Shown piece after piece: positions 56,055 to 64,000 of a stretch of 64,000 bases of DNA (positions within the stretch are counted from its first letter, which is position 1; each line of letters begins with the position of its first letter). The notes under the pieces were generated by a model that searched no databases, had not been told where the DNA came from, and was given only the letters and a program-made list of their open reading frames with translations. Position numbers and translations under genes: made by a program. Origin of the DNA: Immersiella caudata (lineage: Eukaryota > Ascomycota > Sordariomycetes > Sordariales > Lasiosphaeriaceae); NCBI GenBank assembly GCA_030512335.1, contig JAULSU010000007.1:992001-1056000 (forward strand), given 5' to 3'.

Positions 56055-58630
56055 GGTGGACCAAGGGACGCTCGCGTAAAGTAGGGGTTGTCAGGTTTTG
56101 AAGTGAAGGTGAGTATTGACGGACGTTGGTTGTCGAATGTAGTTCGCCGGAGCGATGAGATGTGTTCCGATATGAGCAGCCGTTCAAATGGAGGGTCGGC
56201 GAGGGGGGTTTTTCTGTTCGATGGCAACTGATGCTACTATCAGCATTTGTAGAGTTTCGTCGGGACACGCAGCACTGAATACGAGGAAATAATCCGTCCA
56301 GCTGACCAACAGCTACGATTTTTCAACAATCGGATGTCAAAAGTAGCCGCGGGGGTGATGAAAGGGGGGGGGATTTTTGCTCAAACCCGTGGAGGCATGC
56401 AGGTACGCATCCCGCTGAGGCCGACTCAAAAAAGCTGACGATCTGGTGTCAAACCCTGATGTCTTGCAGTGGCACGGATGCAGACAGCGGGACGGGGGCG
56501 GCGATGAAGCTTGGGGTACGCCAATATTCCAGAAGCCTGAGCCGCGGCACATCAAGGGGAGCCGAACTGGGCATTCTTGGCCGAGATGTGATGCTTGGGC
56601 GATCACACGCCTCGCATCCTCTCTCTCGGCGGTCCCAACACCAGGGCCGTTGGAGCTTGAGCGGTGCGGGCGGCGCCTCAGCCCAGCGGCGCCCGATGAT
56701 GGTGAGGCATCTTGATCGGGTGCACCGACCGGATGGCCAGCGTACCTGTATGATCTGCTCCCAACTTGGCAGACAAGAAAAAAAAGACGAGACGAAAAAT
56801 GCAATCACCGTACCTTCCAAAGTAAGCTGGCGCTGAAGCTTCGCGACGAGGAACTGCTGGCCTCGAAAGGGGGTGCAGGATCTTGCGACAGGCGCGCGAC
56901 AAGTTGCCCCGCTCCCAAGCTGGTGAGAAAAAGGCGGGGTTGCGCGTCGCACCCTGGGGGAACAACGAGAGCAGCCGCACGGAAACGAGCTCGCAAGTCG
57001 TGCTGTCAAGGTGAGATCTCAGGAAAAAGCCCGTCGCGACAGATGTGCGAAAGAACGATGCCCTCAAGAGGAGGACGGAGGCTGGGGTTTGGGCGGGAAG
57101 AGGAGGTGTAAAGAGGGGCGGGAGCACGAGGATCTAACAAGGTAAGGTCGGAGGGGTCAAGTAGGGGTGGGTCAAGAGTGGCAGTCGGAAGGAGCCAAAA
57201 AGCTGGGTGGGCAGCTAACCCCGTTAGAGGTTGTGATGGGAGCGCTCAGTGGACGTTGGACGATGCCGCTTCTAGGTTTCTTCCTCTCGATTGGGGGAGG
57301 GCGGACGGACGGGAGTCGTCAGGAGAGGGCAAGAGGTGCCTTCAAACACAGGGCTGCCCGGCAAGGCGGGGTTGGAGTTGTGAAGCTGCCCGCCCCACCT
57401 TCTCCCGCTTCGGTAGACTGGAGTCCAGGCCATCGCTCAGCATCGACCTCATCGTCCTGTTTCACCTTGGTTGCTCACGGACAGGCTGCTCATCCGTGAT
57501 GATAGACTAGTCGCTTTTCAAGCCCACGATCCAGCCTCTTTGGACGACGTGCAGGCGCAAGAACGCAAGAACGCAGAACATCCCGTCGTCGACGACTAGC
57601 ACAACAAGTCGTTCCCTCCCTCATCGCATTCGCATCGTCCAGTTTTCCCAGCGAGATGTTCTCGTCCGTCACACTGCATTTGGCGGACTGAGCGAGGCTT
57701 GCATGACACGCTTCAGCGACCAACCATCACTCGAATTAGGCGCCGGCGAGAGCACGCGAAAGCAGCAAATTGGGTGGCACCCCCCGTGAGTCTTCCGCTC
57801 TCGGCGCGTGTCTCAATGGTCTGTGGTTTCATCAATGGTCTAGCCGCCCTGTGACCAGAAACAGCGGCCAGTTTGGGTCTTGGCCAATTGTGACGGAGCT
57901 TTGGGCGCGGCGCCCCCTGGCAAGTTGGGGCCGCGGATTAGATAGGGCGTTGCACTGGTCCGCGAGAACCCGGCTCCATCTGTGTGAAACTCGCAGCGTG
58001 GGTTTGTGCCTGCATCAGATGGATCTGCCCTTCCGTCTGGTCGCGGCCCACCTTGTTTGCTTGGGGCCCTGGTTGACATCGCGCGATTCTGGGCTTGAAA
58101 CCATGAGCCGACGTATTCTGGCTGTGGATACAGGTACATCTATAGATTGGTAGTGGATGGGCAAACGGAGAGTGCCGTGTATGAAAGCCGGCCCGTCGCC
58201 GAACCTGTCCGCTTCCCTCCTCCACCCACTACCGGTCCGGACCGACGGCGGTTCCGCATCACCGGGGACAAAGACATGCAAAGCTGCTCGGGCTGGCCAA
58301 AAGACACTGATTCTTCCGGCCCTCCTTCGTCCACTGGTTGACCCTGATTGTGAAACACGCAATGACTGGACAAAGGATCCGCCAGCAAAAGTGCGTAGTA
58401 GTCAGGAGGCGGGCTCGATTTTATACTCATTGTATTGGTTGGCCGGCTTCCCGTTTTGTTGAGCTACCTAGTTCCTGTTGACCAAACATCATCTACTAGC
58501 AACCTGACCAGACTACATTCATGGGTCACACCTCTACCGAATGACGCCTTCATGCAAGCGACCAGATGCTTCTTTATTGAACAACCTGGGTGGGCGCGTT
58601 AGCATCGTATCGTATTCAGTCGGTCTGTGG
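56055..58630. other. Gene-free region upstream of the MAP kinase
   Basis: About 2.6 kb between the MAP kinase start and the SEC24 stop, both minus strand. It probably holds a long MAP kinase promoter and 5' UTR. Short ORFs on both strands show no recognisable domain. Confidence 0.5.
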
Positions 58631-61544
58631 CTAGGCACTGACCTTTTCTCTGAGACTGCCCATCCACTGTTGGAAGCTCATCCCCTGGTCGGCCCGATCC
58701 TCCACCAACAAAGTCTGGGCCCACAGCTTGAGACTAGGCTCGCCGTCCTCGCGAACGATATAGAGATGTGGAACGATGATGCTTCCAACCCCACGAGACT
58801 TGTAGTCGCGGCTCTTCTGGATGACTGCCCTAACTCGCTCGTTGAAGTCATTTTCGAGTTCTGGAAGAGCGCCCTTTCCAACGTGCAGCTGAGTTCGGTC
58901 CTCCACGCTAAACACGTCCAGCAAGAGCTGCGGCACAGCATCGCGACCAACCCAGAGGAACTGCGTCTGGCCATCATCGATGAGATACAGGCCATATGGC
59001 ATGAACCTTTCCGAGGACAGATTGAGCGGAGGCGGGAGCACAATCTGGCTTGTCTCCGGATCGGGGATGCCGGCATTGTCGGGCATGTCGTGAAGGGAAT
59101 ATAGCCGTGGGTAGATGTACTGAATCAAGAGTGGCAGGGGGAGCGTCGACAGCTGACACAAGGCAGCCGACCTGAGGTCTGACGGAATTTGCGCTGACTT
59201 TCTCAGACCGACATGCTTTATCAGGCCCAGGAACAAGGCCGGGAGACCGCGAAGGTTAGATGGGAACTGCAAGCCACCACCCATGCTACCTCCAGCCAAT
59301 TCCTTCTTGAACGTTTGAAGCAACTCGGTGATCTTGCTCTGCACCAGGTCTCGAGCAGAGTCGAGCCCATTGCTCAGGGCCCTCTCGACGGCCTTGTGAC
59401 TGTAGTACGTTGTGACGGCGCACTGGTCGGCGGAAGCGTAGACGTCAGCGAGGCTAGAGGTTGTCGGTAGAGCAAGGGTCATGACCCGAATGCGGCGCTC
59501 TCCGTTGCATGTGGTGTGCAGCACAGCCGTCTGCATGCAGACAAGATTCTTTCCAAGGTTCTCGTCGATAGCAACCTCAACAACATAGCACTGGTCTCGT
59601 GGGAATGCCGGGAAAGCGCACAGATCGGAGCTCCTGTTAAAGAAATTGCCGTAGAAGGTGTTCATGCGCAGCCCGGTGGTAGCGCGAACTCGGAGCACGG
59701 CCTCCAGTCCGATTTCTGATGAAAGGTAATCGCTGAACTCCGAGGCAAATTTGATAGCATCCTCGGCCCTGCCGGCATTCCACCCTGGGTAAAACCAGGT
59801 TTGGCCACCCGTGTATCTCGGCAAGTTGCTGAGCGATGCGACGTCCTGATACTGCGACGAGAAGAGGAACATATCGATTGAAACCTGGTTCTTGGAGCAT
59901 TCGACAGCGAAGCTCTTGTAGAAGCCACTAGCTGTCTGAAGAAGACTGCTTTCTTTTGATGTGCCCAGAAGCTTCTTGTCCTCCCGCATCTCGAGCTTGC
60001 CGTACCCAACATTTGGCAATGACGCGCTGAGAACCACAATCTTACCTCCCAGGGGAGAGATGAGCTTGTGGCCGGCCCTCAGAGCCGAGCCCATGCAGGA
60101 CCCGTTGCTCTGGTTGTTGACAAACATTTCTGGAAGCTTGGTGAGAAAGCTTTCGATGCTCGCCCGGCTCTCGGTGAGAGGCACCAGCAGCTCCTGAGGC
60201 ACCGGTAGGAACGGCTCGTCCAAGTCGCTGACAACCAGCATGCTCGTTTCGCCATTCTCTTCCTCGTCCTTGGGAATCGAGAAGTAGTGCAGGCTGGAAT
60301 CCACAGCAATGAAGCCGAGGCGAGTTCGGCGATCGGCATTCGGTATCCTGTTAAGGCTGTCCAGAATGGTGCGCGCGCTGGTGGCCAAGAGACCGGTAGA
60401 AACGGAGGCGTAGCTGACGTCAAAGAGGAACAGATATACTAGCGGTTGGGGCGGCCTGACCATGTATTCTTGAGGAGCTACGAACTCAACGACAGCATGG
60501 TTAAGCTCCGCCCGCTGCCATCGGTCCACACTCTTCTGCGCCGCAGCGTCCCAATCAAAGGCCTGGGGAACATCGTTCGTGAGGTTGCACATGTTGCAGC
60601 GCCAGCGGTGGCCGTGATCAAGGAAGGTCACAAATGGGTTGATGTACGACCGACATCTTCTGCAGCGCGAAATAACCTGGTCCTGGACAATCGGGACTGG
60701 ATCATCCAGATCGTGGAGCGCAGCATATGGCTGAATAACAAGGGCGAACGGCAGCTTGCTCTTTTTGAGCAGCGAATGCGTTGTGGGGACGGCGTTCAGC
60801 GTCGAGCGCACATACTTCGGCGAGCAGTTTGCATCTGGAGAGGGGGTGACACTCGACTACGATCTCAGTTAGCACAGGCCAGATATCCAAGCCAAAACGC
60901 TAGCCACTCACCGCAGGAGGTAGGATGATGGGCGGCGGAGGGAGATCCAGCTCGGAAACATTAAAGGGTTGGTTGAGGAGGTCTGTCGGATAAAGCTGGT
61001 TCAGGGGCCCTGGCCGAGCTTGGGGAGGAAGCTGTTGTGGCTGCTGCGCACCGGGTCCGGCGCCGGCACCCAACTGCATCGACGAGAATCCAGAGGTAAT
61101 CCCAGCAACGCCCCCGGGGGCGGGCGGGGCTCCGGACGATGGGTAGTACGGTTCGGGGGCTTGGTAGCCTCCAACACCGGGCGCTGCCGGCTGTGGGATG
61201 CCGTACTGGGGCTGGGCGCCGCCGTACGCGGGGACCTGAGTGGCGTCTGGCTGGGGATATCCTCCGTATGCTGGTGCGACGGGTTGCTGAGGGGCGCCGA
61301 ACTGGCCGCCGCCAGGCAGCTGTCCACCCACGGCGGCATTTCCTCCAGCGGCAACGTCGAATGCGCCAGCCGCATAGGCCCTCTTCTTTTTCCTACCGTG
61401 ATCTGCAGCATGGTGACCGGCGGCCTGGGGGGGAGGCGAGGCGGTGCCCCCGTAGGCCTGCGCGGACGGATCAGGATACTCGGACTGCTCGCCGTAAGGT
61501 TGCGGTGGGTATTGGCCGTAGCCACCGTCGTTCGGAGCGGCCAT
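58631..61544 (-). CDS. SEC24: COPII coat cargo-binding subunit SEC24
   Basis: SEC24 pairs with SEC23 in the inner COPII coat and selects cargo leaving the ER. Exons on the minus strand are 61544-60912 and 60856-58631, giving 952 aa. The N-terminal ~200 residues are Gly/Pro/Gln-rich and disordered. The junction restores ILPPASSVTPSPDANCSPKY. A four-Cys zinc finger follows (CRRCRS and WRCNMCNLTNDVPQAFDW), then the trunk with VYLFLFDVSY, FYPGWNAGRAEDA, the beta-sandwich (RVRATTGLRM), the helical domain and a gelsolin-like end (MPYGLYLIDDGQTQFLWVG, FQQWMGSLREKV). Length and domain order match the family. Confidence 0.95.
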
Positions 61545-62561
61545 CGTTGCGGCGTGACAATTGGTAGCGGGGCGACTCGCGCAGCCGTCGAAAGTCGAGT
61601 CCTGTTAGGGTGAGAGGTGCGGTGTGCAAGGTGGCAGGTGGAGGAGCTGCTGCGGTTTGAGGTAATGTCGGGATGGGAGCTCTGCCAAGGCAGTGGACCT
61701 TTACCGCATTTGTTGGAGGCGAGGGGCTGTCAGAAGCTAGGGTGGATTGGAAGACAGTCTGGCCTCATCAACAAGCCAGCGAAACTCGAGCAGAAATTCG
61801 GGCCAGGGTCGTCCAAGCCGCAACCAGGCACACTGCAAAGCCTAAAATATCAGGGGGAGCTGCCAGAAGCTCAAATATACGTAGAAGGCAACTATAAACA
61901 CTGGTTTGGAGCCTTTAGCCGTCAAAATGTTCTCATCGCAGCCTTAGCAAACTTAACAGCAAAGCTCCCAGAAGGTACTTGCATGTCTTTCCACATCGCA
62001 CCTGATCTGGCACGTGACGAAGCTAACTAACTAGCAGTTCCTCGAGCCGCGGAGCAGCTCAGGAGTTGAGCTCGGACCACGTAACTGCCCCTCGGCGGGG
62101 GAGGAAGAGTTGGCATGGGAAGCCTGCAACACGGACCAGGGTTTAATAAGTTCGTGCATGAAAGCAGGCAGCCCAGTTCGCTGACACAGCTGACAGCTGA
62201 GCTGCAACCTGGAAGCTTTTATTTTAGGGGATACGAGGCCTCTCGCCGATACTCCGTACCCATCGTAGCATCTTTATACACGGGTTGAGTCTTAGCACAA
62301 AAGGGATCGGCTTGCTCCCTAGCTTCCCACTTTTTTTTTTTTTTGGCTGCCCCGCTTGAGCTCCCAGCTACAACTCCTTTCCCTGGAGGTCTCGACTGAT
62401 CGGTGACTTGCGCTGCTCGAGCGCGCCAACGAATTAAAACCAAGACGCGAATCGACTGGAGAACGTTGGCCAAAGGTTGATAGCCAACACAACGGGTGTC
62501 TGTCCACGAAATTTTGACCCAAACACCTAGCCTCATAAAGGCTGACTAGCTCCGCTATCTC
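61545..62561. other. Divergent promoter region SEC24 / small membrane protein
   Basis: About 1 kb between divergent start codons. It includes a run of 14 T at 62331-62344. Short ORFs only. Confidence 0.5.
62331..62344. repeat. Poly-T tract (14 T)
   Basis: A homopolymer of 14 T on the plus strand, about 220 bp upstream of the start of the small membrane protein gene; such tracts often deplete nucleosomes in fungal promoters. Confidence 0.9.
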
Positions 62562-62934
62562 ATGGCGTGGGGCAAAGCGAAGAGCGCCACGGCGCCAGCG
62601 CCGTCAACAATAGGGTCCGTTTGCTATCCAGCGTGTCGCCAACCAGTTGAATGATACTGATACCCCTTGTAGGCAAACTCTCCCCTTGTTGATCACGCTC
62701 ATATTTCTTGGGGGCCTCGCCTTCGTCCTCTACCAGATATACGACTCCCTTCTCAAGATCAAGTCTCAGGCGAAGAAGCAGATGGGCACCAAGAACGTCG
62801 TCTTTACCAAAGATGGCGTGCGCGTTGGTGTCAAGCACGTCGAAACGGAGGCGTACGTCGACAGGACGCAGAGCTGGGTTGTCAAGGCCTGGAACTTAAG
62901 TGGGAACGAAGCCAAGGACAAGTCGAAAAAGTAA
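62562..62934 (+). CDS. Small single-pass membrane protein of unknown function
   Basis: A 104-aa protein from two exons, 62562-62614 and 62673-62934. Exon 1 encodes MAWGKAKSATAPAPSTIG. A hydrophobic helix at about residues 21-43 (TLPLLITLIFLGGLAFVLYQ) is followed by a basic helix (SLLKIKSQAKKQMG) and a short soluble domain with KNVVFTKDGVRVGVKHVETE and WVVKAWNL. The ending is Lys-rich. The donor GTCCGT is weak, but the joined frame is consistent and the small N-terminal exon gives the only ATG with a plausible start. I believe similar short proteins occur in other filamentous fungi, but I cannot name a family or function. Confidence 0.75.
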
Positions 62935-63563
62935 GATCCTCCTCAGCAAGCGGCACGGCAGGGAAGTATGCTAACATTAGTTGCGCAACAAGGAAATCAT
63001 AGGCTGGAGCAGAGTTGGGAGCACGCTATCTTTCACCTCAACGTTGGAGTATTTTTGATTGATTCTCCGGAAAGGACAGGTAGGTAGGCACGATACCCCG
63101 AATATTGGGTCTATTGGTCCCCAACGAAATATAACGTGCCAGATGTGGCTGTTTGCTTCAGCCAGGTCAAGTCTGTCACGCAGTACGGCTTGCGACAAAT
63201 AGCACGAGAATTTGAATGTGTCACGCCTACAATGGACATACCGAGCAAAGCGCGACATGAGTTGCCTGGCCCTCACAGCGGTTGTCACAACCACATGTTG
63301 GCCAAGTACCTCTATCTGCAGCATTGAAGTTATGCCACAGCAGTTGAAACCGTACTGCCATGCAGACCACGGTGTCACCACATCACCGTTCTGCACACCA
63401 GGCAGGATCTGCATGTAACCTCTACCTCACCAGCAGGCTGTGTCTCATTTCATGTCGTGAGGCGACGCATTTGGTCCCAGTGAACTTAGGTACATAGATA
63501 CATCAGGAGCCAAAAACACGGGGAAGGCGCGATGGCAACTCATCCCTCGGCAGAACCCTTGGT
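62935..63563. other. Interval between convergent genes
   Basis: About 630 bp between the stop of the small membrane protein gene and the stop of the last gene, probably both 3' UTRs. A TAGGTAGG motif lies near 63080. Confidence 0.5.
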
Positions 63564-64000
63564 TCACATTGTCAGCCATTTCTTCGCAACCCGTCTGACC
63601 TCCTCGCCGGCGGCGCCTGTGGCCCTCGCGATCAGTTCGGCCCTTCGCTTGTCCACGTCCTCCTTGTGCATGGCCTCACGCTGTTGCAAGGGATTAAGGG
63701 CGTAGCCGGGCGTTGGTGCAGCGTGTCTCGCCGACAAGAGCTTCTCGAAGTTTTTGCCGACTTGGTACGGGTTTGCCATAAGCCCGTCTCGCCGGATCAG
63801 CATCGATGGGATGCGTACTTGAAGCTATTTCCATCATTTCATGTTAATTGCCATCCAAATTTCTTCTTCTGCTTTGGAGGCCCACGACTAAGGGCCAAGC
63901 AAATGACCAAGGGGCTTACCTGAGCGAGTATATGGGCGTACCGAACACCGAGTTCGTCACCAATGTACTTGAGCCGTCCTTGCACCCATCGTCGTTCTGC
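63564..64000 (-). CDS. 3' part of an unrecognised gene, cut by the window end
   Basis: The last two exons of a minus-strand gene are visible: from the window edge to 63920, and 63824-63564. Splicing at 63919-63825 gives a continuous reading GDELGVRYAHILAQLQVRI and then MLIRRDGLMANPYQVGKNF. The last 60 residues are charged and helical (REAMHKEDVDKRRAELIA) and the protein ends KKWLTM. The acceptor used is TAG at 63825; the TACGC frame further in would need a different phase. The visible 114 codons show no domain I recognise. The 5' part lies beyond the window. Confidence 0.7.

Overview
The window is a gene-dense stretch of a filamentous ascomycete nuclear genome. The evidence is short spliceosomal introns (about 50-140 nt, GT-AG with CTRAC-like branch sites), moderately high GC, and a gene set of fungal type: ATG4/ATG9, a SKN7 regulator, a Fus3/Pmk1/MAK-2 type MAP kinase, POM152 and an SPX-RING protein. 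Protein similarity as remembered points to Sordariomycetes, probably Sordariales; that is inference. Starts and splice sites were placed by reading conserved protein through each junction, and for every spliced model the exon lengths sum to a multiple of three.

Layout. 0.5-2.1 kb: ATG4 (+). 2.3-4.0 kb: a JJJ1-type DnaJ protein (-). 5.2-6.7 kb: SPX-RING protein (+). 6.8-8.8 kb: cystathionine gamma-synthase (-). 9.6-11.2 kb: an unusual VOC-domain protein with a 39-nt tandem repeat (-). 13.4-14.3 kb: EMG1/NEP1 (-). 17.5-20.2 kb: SLM1-like PH protein (+). 20.8-23.2 kb: MFS transporter (+). 23.5-24.3 kb: GAR1 (-). 25.1-26.7 kb: ER TPR-DnaJ co-chaperone (+). 27.7-29.0 kb: mitoferrin-type carrier (-). 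30.4-33.2 kb: ATG9 (-). 33.8-35.9 kb: COG6 (+). 36.5-39.0 kb: SAP1/YTA6-like AAA ATPase (+). 39.5-41.8 kb: eIF2B epsilon (-). 44.0-46.3 kb: SKN7 (-). 50.0-53.9 kb: POM152 (-). 54.8-56.1 kb: MAP kinase (-). 58.6-61.5 kb: SEC24 (-). 62.6-62.9 kb: small one-TM protein (+). 63.6 kb to the end: 3' part of an unrecognised gene (-).

The genes are mostly conserved housekeeping functions: autophagy (ATG4, ATG9), ribosome and snoRNP biogenesis (EMG1, GAR1, JJJ1), secretion (SEC24, COG6), ER folding, translation initiation, nuclear pore and signalling (SKN7, MAPK, SLM1). They do not form one pathway or a biosynthetic cluster. I found no transposon, tRNA, rRNA or defence-like system. Long gene-free stretches lie upstream of SKN7 (3.7 kb), between EMG1 and SLM1 (3.2 kb), upstream of the MAP kinase (2.6 kb), and between the VOC gene and EMG1 (2.2 kb).

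The most noteworthy signals are gene-structural. Three introns (EMG1, eIF2B epsilon, SKN7) are multiples of three without stop codons, so their retention would give full-length insertion isoforms. ATG9 has a GC-AG intron. Micro-exons of 17, 23 and 24 nt occur in SKN7, the mitoferrin gene and the MFS gene. The MFS gene shows an abrupt C-rich to G-rich strand switch. No previously undescribed system could be demonstrated.
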